In this document: positions 1 to 15,000 of the stretch, piece by piece
Position numbering within the stretch: the first letter of the stretch is position 1
Layout: each line of letters starts with the position of its first letter
Source: Oscheius onirici
Lineage: Eukaryota; Nematoda; Chromadorea; Rhabditida; Rhabditidae
Length of the DNA stretch: 64,000 bases
Assembly: GCA_932521025.1 (NCBI GenBank)
Contig: OW051472.1
Span: forward strand, 2,356,001-2,420,000
Direction: 5' to 3'
Made by a program: the position numbers and the translations under genes
Notes under the pieces: generated by a model
What the model saw: only the letters and a program-made list of their open reading frames with translations
Databases searched by the model: none
What the model was told of the DNA's origin: nothing

Positions 1-3000
1 CAGAGAGGTTCTTGAACCGGCAGATGTACCTGGAAAAAGTTGTCATTTACTGTTCTGAACATTTACTTCAAAGTAGTAAAACCTTTTCATTTCTGTTTGT
101 TGCACCAGGTGAAGATGGCTTCGTAGTTTTATGTTTCAGTTTTGAGATATTAGCTGGGCTCGCTTAGAAAACTGCTTTCTCGTGGTGTTTACGTCTAGAC
201 CAGAACCCCACCGATAATATGTGTAGAAGAGGCATAGCTATTCTGGTAGACGGCTTTTCTCATAAGGAATTTGGTGGTATGAGACCAAGAAGGTTAAAGC
301 GAGAGTCCAGCTACTGGGAACGTGGGCACTAAGTTGGTGCGCACAATTCAAATAAAATAGCGCGAAACGCAAGAAAAGCTGACAAAACTTTGATTTTAAT
401 CAATTTTTCGACGATTTCAGCTGCATTTATGTTGTTTTTTGTCAAGTGATGTCAAGAAAGGTCATGTGAAGTGAAAGTAATAAAAAATTACAAGAAAAAT
501 GGACGGAAAGGCCGACTTTCTACGATGTTCCCCAGAAAGTGTATTTTAAAGACCTATTTGCTTTTTTTTGATAGTTTCTTGTACGTTTTCGATTAGTTGT
601 GCTCGAATGGACAGCTTATAAGTGAAAACACTCAGAAAACATTAAAAATTCAGGCAAAAACGTTATTTTCGTTGTTTTTGGAAAAAAATAATTTTGAACT
701 CCCGCGGCAACATACAGTAGAATCGCCCCGCCCAATTTCGTAGCTGGACACCCGCTTTAATCAAACAGGATCATTTTGGCCTCTATGCTTACGACGAAAC
801 AAAAATATTGAATACCGCTATTCTCAGTCAGTTTTCGGTTTTCAGTAAATATTTTACATTTCTTTTGATGCATATTTGCTCTCCACCGTTGGATTTTTCA
901 TTATCATACGCTTATTTTCTACAAGTTACAAAATGTCCAAGCCCGAAAATTAGACGATTGGACTTCTTTGCAAGGAAAAGTGTTTTACGTTACATAATTT
1001 GCTTGAATCTTCGCGATGGTTTAGAATACACTAAAATGATGATGATTTCTACCCCAAATTAGAGACTCCATCCTCCAGAACAGCTCCTCTCATCACAATC
1101 ATCTTTCCTTTCTCGTTGTAGGCTATTGAGTCCTCTCGATCCTGAAATGTTTCGATCTTATTGTAAGTACTGAAATTGAGATTGTTTTCAATACTTTCGT
1201 CCCGAAGTTTTTACAAGGAAACCTACAGAGTCCCACTTAAAACTCCAGACGTCCTTCTTGTCCATCGGGACTGGTGTCTTGTTGCCTTTGGCGGTGTCAT
1301 CAATCGGCATCCACATTATCTGAAATAGGATTTTTCCAAACGCTTCAAAAAAGAACTGTGATTTTCAAAGCAAGTCTCTATTTGAACAAGCATTGAAACA
1401 TGAACTTTTTTTCGCAGTTTTCTCTTTTCCCTACTGTTTCTCCATCTAAAAATGTAAAATTTTAGGGATGTACTCCAGCGGGATAGACATCTGTACTTTG
1501 GAAGTTTGGGTTAGACTTTCGCAAAAGAAAATCTTGTTAGCGATGTATTACAATTTCTATGGAACAAAAATTGACAAGTTTTTCAAGTTTTGTACCGTAA
1601 CCTTTGTTGAAGCTACATGTGCTTCAACCGTAGCCCAAAAATAACTGGTAATCGAGAATCGAATTCTGTACAACTGATGATTCCTATATTTACCTCAGTT
1701 TCAAAATAAAACTTTTGGTATTATTGTAAAGTCTGCTGTTCACATTCAACTGTAACATGTGTAGAAGGTAGAGGCTTCACTCCAAGGAGCCTCTTATCTT
1801 CGGATGTGATCTCGGCCAGGTGAACTGCCTTGAAAACCGAATAAACTGGTTTTTAACTTACAAGGCTCTACGAATAGGAACAAGTGACTGGGAGGAAGTT
1901 TGTAAAAACGCTGAATTTTTTCAGTTAAGTTAACTTTTTTTCGATGTGCTTCAAAATTCTCGGAAATACTTTTTTTGCACGTTATTTTACTTTTCTTAGG
2001 TCTGATTTCACGTTCTCAAAAATTCAAAATCTTCGACCCCTACCTTTTCTACTGCCGTCTCCTTCAAGTCGAAAAACTGCAGGGTGTTTGTGTTGTCTGA
2101 AAAATACTTTTAGTCTACCCATTCGAGACACCATTATGATTAAAAAAAACAGTTATCGTTTATTTCCCAATTGAAACGGGAAAACATTCCAAAATGGCCT
2201 AAACTTTCCCAATGCTGCGATTCTCCGGAAGCTGCAGTTCAACTCCATCTGAACAATTCCTACGGGCATTGTGTATCGCTGTTGTAGGCTTCCGTCCAAG
2301 CCGATGCGACACAGTATTCCGGATTCGGTACTCTGAACTTTCTTTGTTTCTGAATATTTCGAGCGCAAAAAGCGCTACTTCGATGTGCTAGGGATTTCAG
2401 TAAAGCAAAAGAAAAATATCGTTCCGATTCAGACCCATTTTCTTGTGGTTGACCTGATAAATGTAAACCTTGCAGTACCGCTAATGATTTTATTTTTGAA
2501 GAGTTCTATTATAGATTTCAAGAAACATTTCCCTAACAAACACGAAGAACCGATTTCCAGTCATTTTGCTCCTGAATATTTTTGACTGGGAGATTGGAGA
2601 GTTCATTGGCGTCAAAACAAAACTGATAGGTATTGAATTCTTGGTGAAATCAGAATGGCTTCAAACGGCATCAAAAGTGATCTGTTGGGAACCAGTAAAT
2701 TGGGGAGAAAACATTGGTTGCGTGAACAGAACAAAATCCACACAACAGTGAAAGGTTTGTAGTTTTGTTGGAACAAAAAAGCAGACGTTATGCAATGTTT
2801 CAAAAGTTGTATAAGAAGAAATAGTTCGTTCCAGGGCCTGAAGAGCAACGGAAATAAAACTCACAGCCAAGAAGAAGTCGTCACCCATGCAGAGGGCACT
2901 TATTGGATCTCCTGTTCTCTAAAAAGAAATTTCAGTTGGAAAAACACGGTCTTACCCTCTTTCTTCCAATGTAGTCGGAGGGACTGATTTCGAGGACACG

Positions 3001-6000
3001 GATCCTGAAAGCGTCATTTTAGTCTTTCAGATTCAAGAGTTCCTTCCTCCAGTCTCTTACCCCAAAGGATAAAACTTATTTTTCTCAAAAAGGCGTTCAT
3101 TTTTATTCAGCGAAAATGTTTCATGCATGCTAAAAATAAGAGAAAAGGGACCGTATAGTCTGTTCAAAATATAGAGAGCATAATTTGAATTGACCCGCGC
3201 TTTTTGGTTGGCTGAGTATCCAACATTTCCATGCCGTATCATCCTACGCAGCTAAATTCCCGCCAATTTGATTTGAAAAAAATTCTATGAAGAAAGCGCG
3301 GGCCAATTCAAATTATGCTCTCTACATTTTGAACAGACTATAGCATAATGCTTTTTCCGTTCTATACTAATAATGCACCCAAAACGCCGACTGGACTACT
3401 ATTTCTTGCTCGATTCGACAACATAAGTATTCATTTTCGGATGTGAGGTAATTACGAAGAAAAAACCGTGGTAAACAACAGACATGGCTAGCCTACGTTT
3501 ATCGAAATTTTGTGATTTTCCTACTTTCTTAGTAGTCTTGTCAAGGTGAGCCTGCCCTTTCTATTTTGAACTTTTCTATCAGTGGGCAATTCTCCGGCGC
3601 AGCGAGGCCTGTTTGCTTTATTTAACTTTATAATAATTTTGAAACCAAAAAGATAGCGCCAAGAAAAGATTTTTTTCAACAATTTAGCATGTTTTCTTAA
3701 TGTTTCACGCTTTGCTCTAATGAAGTTGGATGGTCATGATCCAGTGTTTCGTTCTGTAAAAAAAAAAGAGAACTCACTCATCACTGCCCACGTGTCTACT
3801 GGCCGGAATCGAGATGGTCGATCTCTTCGGTAGATTGAAGTGCCAAATCAGATATGCTTCTGCTCCAGCAACAACAGCTGCCTTTCCATTCATGGCCACA
3901 CATTTCGGATCAATGTCAACGTACTGAAAAGAATATTTTCCCTCAACTTTTGGGAATAAAACAAGGCGAAAAAATACGGTAGAGATTCGCTCAGAGACAT
4001 CGTTATCTTCCATTGTCTCTACTGGAAACCTGGCTGTTACATTGTGTCATTTAGTTTTCCAGACAGAATAAAGAAAGGATTGCCACTAGCCATAATGAGG
4101 GATATATAAGCACGTAATGAAACAAAAAAGAACTAGATATATGCAGGCAATGCATGCAGGCAACTTTATGCTTACAAACTGGTCGTGAACAAGGAGACTT
4201 TAGAATTTTCTGACATCTTTTTACAGCAATGATCAATCGACAAAGCGGCGGAGAATTTCTTAGCCAACCATAAGTTGAGAATGAAACAAAAAAAAAAAGA
4301 TAACTTGTGCTTGTGACAAAAACCAATAAAAAGAGAGATTTGCTTGGAAAGGTCGGAAATCTCTTTCCAGTTGGTCAGACAAACAGTCTTACCCACTGGG
4401 GAAGCCTGCGAGTGAAAGAATTACCATCATTCTAAAGGTGAACATTATCAATAAAACCCGAAAAACGACGATTAGTCAGCTCAATAACCCATCGTTCTAC
4501 TGTTTTATCTTAGAGTCCAACAAGAAAAAATCTGATGAGAGTATGCTAAAAAGACATTGGATCATGATCACCAGAACAAAATAGCAATCCTGCCTGTTCA
4601 GTGAGGAAATAGGGAGCTGATGAAACAAAATATTCGAAGGCAATCTTTCCATCTTTTGTACTTTTTGCAACCTACTGATTATTTTACTTATCAATTACAG
4701 AAAGGAAAACCTCAGTGAACAAGGTGATTGAGAGCGTAAAACGGTTTTTTTTTCAGCACTCCATGGAAGAAACAATGCACGACGCTACCCTTGGCATGTG
4801 CCAATTTGCCGAAACATGATTACCTTGAAATCGACGGAAGTTCCAATGCTGTTGCACAGTTGAAGGTAGAACTGAAAATGGATTTCTAGATGTCTTTCCG
4901 CAAAAAATTGCTCAACATGATCTGTCTAGCTATAAGTGCTGACAGTGAAAATCTTTTTTTAATGAGACTTCCCGTCGTCTCTCATATTTTCCCTCTCTCG
5001 CCCTGTGATTCTTTGAAAACCAACAGATTCCAATACCTTTTTTGAACTTTTTTTGTTCAATCCCACTAACTACAGCTAACATCTTCCATTTCTCATCAGA
5101 CATAACCCAAACCAGTGAAACCTAAAAAAATGGTTAGACATTCTCTTATCAGTTTCGGATTTTTCTCCCTTCTGATCTCCTTTTTTTGGATAAAAAATGA
5201 CTAAACTATTTTGGTAGCGAAACTCTGACGTTCTGATACAGAAGCTTGTTTGTCGGTTATTAAAAAAAACCAACCCGTCCATCGTCCCTCTCCTCCCGTG
5301 GCCGATTGACCAGAATGCAGTAATTTTCGAAGGTTGTTATCTGAAAATTTCTATACTTTTTCGAGGTTTCAACCAAGAGGTAAACGTCTGCTTTGTTTGA
5401 GAAAAGTGTTTTCCCACAAAAGTGCTACCCTTCTCTATTTTCCGAATTATATAACCTAGGACTCAAATAGCTTGCGAAAATTGCTGATTGGATGAATTCT
5501 TCGTCCTCAAAATCAAACACTACCTGTAAGAGATTCTTCACTGATCTCGAATAGGCTTCGTCCAGTTTTGTCTCGTAGAAGACGACACGGTAGTCTTTTC
5601 GATCCCTCCTCTCGTAGCAGTAGATGACCGTCTGACCACAGTAGCCCCACTGAAATTGAATAGTTTTAAGGGACAAATTGTAGAGGTCTTTTGAAAGTTT
5701 GGAATACGAAATGGGGACACTGTTTTTCTGCAATACTTTCCCGCTTCATTTATTGGTGAAACAAAACAAACTTCTATTTTGAGACATCTTTTTATGCACC
5801 AAAACATCTTCTTATAACCGTTCTCATTGTCTCGAAATGAACATTTCTCACAAGATCACACGGAGGGAACGAAGTCATGTCTGTGTTCATTAGGCATGGG
5901 CACCGGGTCCGTGTCAGTGTTGATCGTGCCAGCAAGGCGCATTTTCGGAGGAAAGACTATTCTATCGAGAAAAAAACACCCATTTTGAACATAACGCCGG

Positions 6001-9000
6001 CGTGGCATATTGAGTATATGTTCAAATTGCCTAGCTTTAATGGTTCTCTCAAAAGAGCGGACTGCTGGCACCGCCCGGAGCCCATGCCTAGTGTTTATCA
6101 TTTCGCACATGATGCCACAGAAGGAGCCGAATAATCATCTTATGATCAAACGTCAGCCCGATGGAAGAACCATGTCGCCGACCTACACATCATCGAAGAC
6201 GTGTAAAGAAGTCTCTTCTCGATGATCAGTTATTTAGCAGTTATACCAATGACAATAAACCTCTCTTATATCCCATTTTCTTCTCACAATCTACTGACAG
6301 ACTTGATACACTAATCACAAATTCCCTTTTGTATTGATTTCTAAAACCTTTCAATGCTTCAAAATGTATACTCGGAGGAGAACGCTTGATGTTTTCGTTT
6401 TCTTTTCGTCTTGCTAATTATCAGTTTATCACCATGAAGCACTTTTTGTTATGAACCATGAAGCACTTTTTGTTTTTGTGTTGAAAAATAATCCATTTCA
6501 AAAGACTTCTGTTTCACTTCAAAAGAACTTGTCAGTGTGCAAGACGTTGATTTCTTGGAATTTACGAGAGAAAAATGACAGAAATCTTTAAACGAAGTTG
6601 TATGCACGACTACTGCTAAAAATTGAACATCTACGAGAAGCAATAACTTCCAGTCAAAAAATCGATAGTATTGACCGTGAAACATTTTCTCGAACCGCGA
6701 AATTTGAAATCTATCAGTTTTTCCAAAATCTTTAGTACTTTTTTCAACTGTTTTGGTTTCACCTTCAAATAGACTTGGAAATGTGAACGACATTGCTATT
6801 TTGGTCAGCCGACAGGAGAAATTTCAACAAACCTTATAGTACGGACGAATATTGCTGAGAAGAATGGCACTGTCGACTGTGAGAGCAACTCGGAGACCGA
6901 TTGGATCCCAGGCAACGCCGGTCAAACTTCGTCCGGGAACTCGGAGCTGGGCTAGTTTCTGGAAATTTTTTTCAGGAACATGAAATGAAATATTTTCGTG
7001 TTTTTGCCTGCATTTTTCGACTTGAAACTCTAAAAATAAGGAGCTACAATTTTTGAAATAAGAAAGGAAAGGGTGACTTTGAGTGTTGAAACCTCTTTTT
7101 AAAAAAGTCTACAGTATTAGGAAGGTGGCTTATTCAGGGGAAATGAAAAATTCATACTTCTTCTTGTAAATTTAATCCCCGATCTTATACAGAGATGCAA
7201 CTTACGAAGGCAACGAAACAAAAAGATTATTTTTGAACAAACCAATTCCCTATTAGCGCTCTGTCTCAACCTCAGCTGATATCTGTAGCTATTGAAACAA
7301 AAAAAGGAGCTTTTTCATGCACTTTGTACCAAATAATGTTCGGGATTGTGAGACTTTCCTCGAGACAGGCAAAGTTGCTTCTCTCCGAACTGAGTGCGGC
7401 CACAAAACCATCGAGCACTTAACCAAAAGCCTGTAGTTATGGATCTATTGAAACCAACACGTAAGGTACCAGTTTGCTAGCTGGCCTAGGCTTGCAAAAT
7501 AGAAAAGTGGAGCTTCTAGAGCACTCGAGGAAGAAAAAAAAAGAATTGAAGCGACAACGGCTTAGAATTCGTCAGAAGAACACCTTTCTTCACAAAGCAA
7601 TTTATTTGGGGAACAACATAGAACAGAACCTATCGACGAAAAAACAACGGATAACGATCTTAGAAACCTATAGTAAGCGAGGTGAAACAAAAGCTAATCA
7701 TATTTTCATTTCTCACAATCTAGCCAAACAAGTAGGGCAACAAGCCAGCCTGGCATAGGCTAACTGGCCGCTGCCTCCAACAAACTTTATGAAAACTTTG
7801 CCATCTTGGCGCAGTGTCAGCGCCCGCAACCTCGTCACCCGAGAGTTTCGAGTCTGCGCAAACGTTTTCACTTTTTGCCTGCTGCGAGGCTTCTTAACGA
7901 CAGATAGAGACTATACTTGGGCAACTCGACTCGACATGGACCACGAGCCGACTCGACTCGGGTCCGTCCAGAACTCGACTCGAATCGGTTCGTGACTCGA
8001 CTTTTCGACTCGACGCCCAAGTATAATAGAGACGGTAGAACGGTAATAGAATGGCTTACTGATCTGTTCCAAAAAAAAATTCTGTAGAACACAACCTATT
8101 TATAAACTAACGAGACAAGCAGGATACTCCAATATCCTAACGGTATGTTTGGCTACGTCTTATTGAAAACATGTGGGCTATATCAACCTATCAAGATCTT
8201 CGAAACTTGTTGTAAAGAAGGTGAAACAAAGCGGAATTGTAGTCTCCGGTTCTCAAACAACTAACGTCAACAAGGAAGCGAATGGAACACTAGAAGTAGC
8301 CCATACTTATAGATTTCGTGAAACAAACAAAAAGGTGCTAGTCTGTTCAGAAAAAAAGAAAGCTACAGCAGCTCAAAATTTCCCGTGGCGATCTTTTTTC
8401 GAACACACTTCAGTTTCGGAATTTCACTTTGCTTTCACTGAGCATATCTGGGCATAATCAACTGATAATCACTAGAAATCTCTAGTAAAGAAGGTGAAAC
8501 AAATAAAGTCCGACAATTTTTAGGATTCTTACCAGAATTGGTCACGGAAAGCTCCAAAAAACGAACTTACATCTCCGTACGAAGTAACAATGTGAACACA
8601 ACATCTTTCTGACAGACTGACATCGTTCAGGAACCCCGAAACTGCTACGAAAGCCCCGTTTGGGGACCATCTGGCACAAGTTATTGTGAACTGGTCGAGG
8701 AAGCACATGACAGGATCTGGAAGAGAGATTTTGGACAGAGAGACCAAAACTCACTCGGATCACTCTCATCGCACATCATCTGCATAACACCATGAGAATA
8801 TGCTATCAGAATCTGTGGCTTCCGCTCCTTCTCGTCGTCTTTGACGTAAGTGTAGTCCAGAGAAGAGTTCTTGGTCAGACGACTCCTCTGGATATCAGTC
8901 TCAGCACGAACAGCTGTGGTACTGGCTGAAAAAATGTTTCAGCTGGAAGACATAGAAAGTCTGGAAGGGGAAGCAACACTTGTTGTAAGTTTCTGCGAGT

Positions 9001-12000
9001 GAGAATGAAAAGGTGAAAATAGGGACAATCTCTGCGAGAACATTTCGACAATGAACAGGAAACTGATTGAACGTTTACTTCATACAAAATTTAGCCTTCT
9101 AGTCGTTATTCTCTGGAAAAATTTGCGCAAATGAAAACAACATGTTGCCATGAAAAAATGTTTCAAAAGCTGTTGATAGCAATTACATACGTGGTTCCTC
9201 GCTTTTTTTCATGCACGAATTCCAAGACTTTGTATTCGCCATTGTGTCGTTATATTTTATTGTTTCACAGCAATACGTTCTTATCGATTTGCTTCTCTCT
9301 AACCAAACTTGTGGAAGAAAATCAAATTCGAACTTTTTGCAGAAAACCACACAATTCCTATAATTCGAAAAAAAACTCACAGTCGACGAGTTTACTCCTA
9401 TGCTTCGAATGATACCATTTCAAGGAGACGATCTGATCTCGGCGGAGGTCTTCTGAAAAGAAGAATAACAAAAATTAGTTATTTCTTCTTCAACCAGACG
9501 CTACACCGATTTCCTTACAATTAGAAATAGTTTTCTTGATTTTTCTATCACAGTTAGCTTCGTTCGAAGTTCTCCACAACAGGAAAACTGTGTTTTCCAA
9601 AAGTTTGTAGTTATATCCTCTGAGTGTAACAAAACGTTTCTTTGAACATGGAAATCAGAAAGTTTCTGAAGAAAATATAAAGGGAAGACGGTGTTCTGAT
9701 ACTCCAGAAGTTTCGTTGACAAAAATTGAGCAATTTTTTACGCTTCACTCACTCTTTCATAGTCAGCCTAAAGTCCTGTCCATCAATCAACGAATAATTC
9801 TTATACGAAAATAGTTCCGGTTTCTTCTTTTCTCTACTGCGATTTGTTCTTTTTTTGCATTTGCATATTCCATGTTGTGCTCCATTTTTTATGTTTCATG
9901 GTTGGCATAACGTTTGTAAGCGTACCTCTGACGCTACATTTATTCAAAAAGACTAAAAAGAATTATCAAAGCCTGCTTTTACCCAGCTAATATTTTAGAT
10001 TTTTTTTTCCTGTGAGCGATTTCCTACTTTTTTATGTTTCACAGTCCCACTGAAATTACTGCTCTATGCTTCTGTTACTATCATATTCTTCTTCTTTTGG
10101 ATAAAAGCAGGTAAAAGCAATTGATCAAACTGGCTCAGACAAAAAACTATTCTCAGAAAAAGAAAAAACCTACTCTGTAGCGCCGTTTCCAGTTCCACAT
10201 TCTCCAAAGCTGGCACGTTAACTTTTTGCTAAACATTATTCTTTTCTAGGCTAACAAAAAAAACTCACAATGAAACTTCCTTGACCGTCGTATAGGTGAA
10301 CTTCGCCGTCCTGTAGCCCGAATAGGAGCATGTCTCCTCCTGGAGACCACTGAAAAAAAGGCTTTTTCACCAAAAGTAAATAGTGTAAATTTATGAACAG
10401 TTTATACATAGTCTTCTCTGGCCCCTCACAAGATTGTCAGATTAGACCCGCACGCAATTGAGTTTGCTCTGGCGTTGGTTACGGGGTAAACTTTATCTTT
10501 CATCTTATACATAGTATCTCAGAATCATCCCAAAACGTATGGCATTCGCTAGAATTGATCAAAGTTGCCGAAACATTTTTGGATATGAAAAAAACATGAA
10601 AAAAAGTACCGAAATCTAACTATTCAATAATATTACCGGATTGTCAAGTAGAAGGAAGGCAGAAAGCGATCGAAAGTTCAATCCCGTGGACAGCAAGTTA
10701 GTCTACCCTGAAATATCTGTCCAGTCAAGCCTGTCCTCCGGATTCCGTAACTTCTGGACACTACAACAACTTGCATCATTCGGATGTAATCCGGTCCATC
10801 GCGTTGAACAAATAATTTTCTGCAGTCAAAAGTTTCGGAACATGACAGTTCAACTCTTCCTCGAAAGTCTACAGTGTTTTTATTATAGCGATAAGTTATC
10901 TCGAATGCAATATGGACGGAAATTGTATGACAGCTATGTGTTGAATTTGAAAGATGAGCAGTTTGAAAAACTGACTTTAGGTACTATCTTTATGAATTAG
11001 TACGACTAAAAAGCTCACCTCAGTATATGCCAAAGTACTGGGAAGATCCTTGTTCCAGATCCTGTTCCCGTCACTCGTCCCGACTATAACTTGACCATCG
11101 TGGTAGGCTATGACAATCTTGCTTCCATCTGCACACCAGGCCATTCCAACCACGTGACTCTTGTTTCTGAAACCATTTACTTCAAGATTCTTCGGAAAGA
11201 AGTTCTCCCTTTCATTCTCTCTCTTGTCAGATTCTCAGAGGACTTAATGTTTCAGTTTATACTGATACTCTGGCAGTTTATTGTAAGCAATGATGAATCT
11301 TTCGCTTTTGGACAAAACACATTTTTCGCTCCATTGTCACTCAACTCTTGTCAATTCTTCGAAAAAGTAGAATGTTTCATGGGTTTCTTATATAGAGTCT
11401 CTGATAAAATGCTACAATTCGATGTTCACGCGTATCTACCACAGTAAACATCGAGCATGCCAAGGTTTCTCGCTCACGAAAATGTATGAACACTTTCGTA
11501 CTCTAGTTCACCACAAGTTACAGTAGCTAAAAGGATGTTTAGTCGGTGTCGCGAAAAAGGTGATTATTATTTACTGCATGAATGTAGCCGAGCAGACAGA
11601 TATCTTGTGGCAACTCACGGCGTGTTACGGCAATGTAAACCGCGTGTACACTTTTTTTCGCGCCACTTTGAGCACAAATGTGCGGGAATTCAAAATTTGA
11701 ATATTTTTATTTAGAATGGAGCAGTTGAGATGCAAAAAATGACTATAAACACAGAGTAGAGCCTTCTAATCCTGTAGAAGACGAAAGCGTTCAAACTCTC
11801 AGCGTTTTTACTGCGACTATCATAGGTCTGCCTTCAGATGCTGATTTTCATGAGCTGGAATACAGTTTTCGTAGCTTTTTGACGGTTTACGTGTGATAAA
11901 CGTTTCAAAACGTTTATTTTAGCTATTTTTTGAGGCAAAGCTCGTTTTCCTCTTTGACAGCTTCTCTACAATGTTCACTAACACAAAATTGGGGAGAAAT

Positions 12001-15000
12001 AGTACATTTGGAAGCTCGCAACAACCTACGAAAATCCGTTTTTTGCGAATAAAGCGTCGTTTGAATACGCGCCACTGGATTACTGTGGGCGTACTGTATG
12101 CGTACTGTAGGTATACTGTAATTAGGATTACGGTAGAATTTTTGGCAGGTGGGAACAGCCGTAACACGCCGTGAACGGGCCTTGAAACGAACTATTCAAA
12201 AGACTAGTTTTTGTCATTAGACGCTGAGCGAATTATAGAAAAACTGTGTTCATTCAAGTATGTACCGTTATTTTTGGTAAACACAAATGTTACTTGCGAC
12301 GCTTGCAGTCGGAAAGGTTTCTGATTCAGTGCACCTATAACAAGCTGAAAACTGTAGATTTTAATTCACCGGCGGTATTTATTATACAACGAATTCAAAT
12401 AATTTTGTCTCTTTTCGGACGAATGAAAGAGTTTGGACTGTTTGGATGGTTATTTCTTGCATCGAACGGGTAAAGTTGAAAGGAACCAAAACATGTCTTG
12501 TTGTTTCAAAAATAGGTTACAAGTAACTGAGTACTACAAGCTCTACTACAAGGTTATCTCTGGTTTGTTTACTCAGCAAGGTTTCAATTTTCTGCAACTT
12601 TTTAAAACAAGCTGGAACCCGTCTTTTCAGAGAAAAGCGTTATTATGAAATGCCTATATAGGTCCACGACTATTCAAAAACTACCTGTTGTTGATCATCT
12701 CCTCGTACCAGCTGTCGTGATGCAGTGACCATACAGTAATCAGCCCATTTTGATCACTGGAAGTCAGTTTTTGATGGACCTCGTTCCAAGTGAGACTGCT
12801 GACAGCGCCTAGAATTGAGTGGGAAAGTTTTTATGTTTCAAGATTGGTACATAGTTCGTGAATGTTTCCCGTCAATAATTGGCGAGACTTGTTCTTCTAA
12901 AAAAATGCGTCGCAAGGTAGAAAGGTCCGAAAAGTATGCGAAAACCATGCAAATTTCCAATACATTTAGCCTTTTTAGCCTTGTAGTTGTAGAAGTTGTT
13001 ACAAGTTGTTTTAATAAAGTATCCGTGTGTTGCAAATGTTATCCTTATGATTCTTAGCCCAGTAGAATGCCACTGTTCCCGGACATTTTCAGTTTAGGGG
13101 TGTTCCCAAAGTCAAAAATCATTTTTCAAAAAAAAAACACTCGTCTCATTAAGTTGAGGTTTTCACTAGTTGACAACATTTTTGTAGGATGCAACCCTAA
13201 AGAGTCATGGTCAAAATTGTGTTTTAATCGAAACTTGAACCGTTCACTGTGCTCAGACGGGATATCCAGGTCTCTCATATAACCTATTAATTCGGCCTAA
13301 ATGAAACCTACTTTTTGGAACCAAGTTTGCCTAATTTCGTTCAATCTGAAGGAAGTTATGAGCAGTTTTTAAATACTTATGATGCGCCCTAATATTACCT
13401 CTTTTCCACGCCATTCATTTCAAAAAAGAGCACCGGTCTCTATTCTGTTATAGCTGTTGCCAAATCTTTACCTTGCGTACTTTTCGTTACGCAAACTTGC
13501 GTATGAAAATACAGTTGAAATTTGAATAAAATGGCTTGCCCGCGCGTACGTAATATCGCGTCAAAAAAGTACGTAAGGTGAAGGTTTGGCACGCGCTGTA
13601 TACGTATACGGCACGCGCTACATACGCTATATACGTGGCACGCGCTATAAATAACGTTGTTTATCCATTTTGTTGAGAAAGTGGGACAATTGAGAAAGCC
13701 TGATGGGATCAAGCCTTTCTTTGCGAACAAAAGGATAGCCGTTCGACTGAAGAGAAAACTGTTCAACTCTACAGTTCTACCATGCTTCGTTTATGGATGT
13801 GAGTCTTGGTCGCTGAGTCAGACCAAACGCAAAGACTGGCAGTCGAACAGAGAAAAATGGAAAGATATATTCTTGGTATAACGCGACTGGATCGGAAAAA
13901 CAACGAGTGGATTCGACCGAAAACAGGATTGAAAGATGTGCTAACCATCGCTCATTCGCGGAAAGTGACTTGGGCGAGAAAAGTATCTCGAATGAGACAC
14001 CGATGGCCGAAAAGAATAGTTGAATGGTGGCCATACGAGAACACGAGCAGAAGAGGACGTCCACGAGCCCGTTGGAGAGACAGCATTGCAGACGAATTCG
14101 GGACTCAATTGCTGAGAAACCTACGAGACGCTTAGAAGTGCCACGCTACATGTTCCCAGATATAGATCAAAAGCGTAAAATAAAATAAATCCGAAATACA
14201 GTAATCATTTAAAAGCAAAAAATATTCACAAGAGATTTCTTCGTTAGTTTGCAGATGGCTTCTCTCCGAAGAACTTTGGCAAATGTGCCACAACTCGTCT
14301 TTCACAAATCGGAAAACAACCTTCTGAACGATCGCAAACGTCCTGCTGTTCTAATTCTCGGTTTCGGGGGAGCCAAACCGCAACACATCTCGAAATACGC
14401 TCAATTGCACCATGAAGCCGGACTCGGAGCCATCTCGTACACAGGTTTGTCACATTTCCACAATCTTTCTAATTTATTCTACAGGAACTGATTTTTGGGA
14501 CTCTGTGCCGGATCCTTCGGAAGGAAAACCTTTTGCGCCGATCTTCGTCGATCCCCTTCATCGTGAACGTCCTTTGATTCTCCATATTCTCTCGATGAAT
14601 GGGTAATTTTGTTCTTTGAAATAACCCTAGATTCCCTTCCTTAGATTCCGTCAGATGCTTCGACTCTACAGATGGCTAGACTTCCAAGGAGAGACCACGG
14701 AACGTCTCAAAGGCGTCGTTTTCGACAGGTTTTCCTTCGGTTATACACAGTAACTATTGTCAATTCAGTTGCCCAGCTATTCTCTCCCCCAGACAGCTAG
14801 CCTACGGTCGAGCAGTCTGCGACATGAACGAAGGAGATTCGAAGCGTGCTCTTTATCTTCCACAAGCCTATTTGACGTGTGCCAAATATTCCGCGATGAA
14901 GCTTCTTCACATGAATGCCCTCAACGATCAACAGATGTATTATTACGTCTCTCGCTGGATCATTCTGCCCCGCAATCAACTGTACATCTATTCTGCTGGG

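Noticed and set aside
5877..6134. 85-codon ORFs on both strands
   Set aside because: They fall in the palindromic TAGGCATGGG element inside a WDR35 intron.
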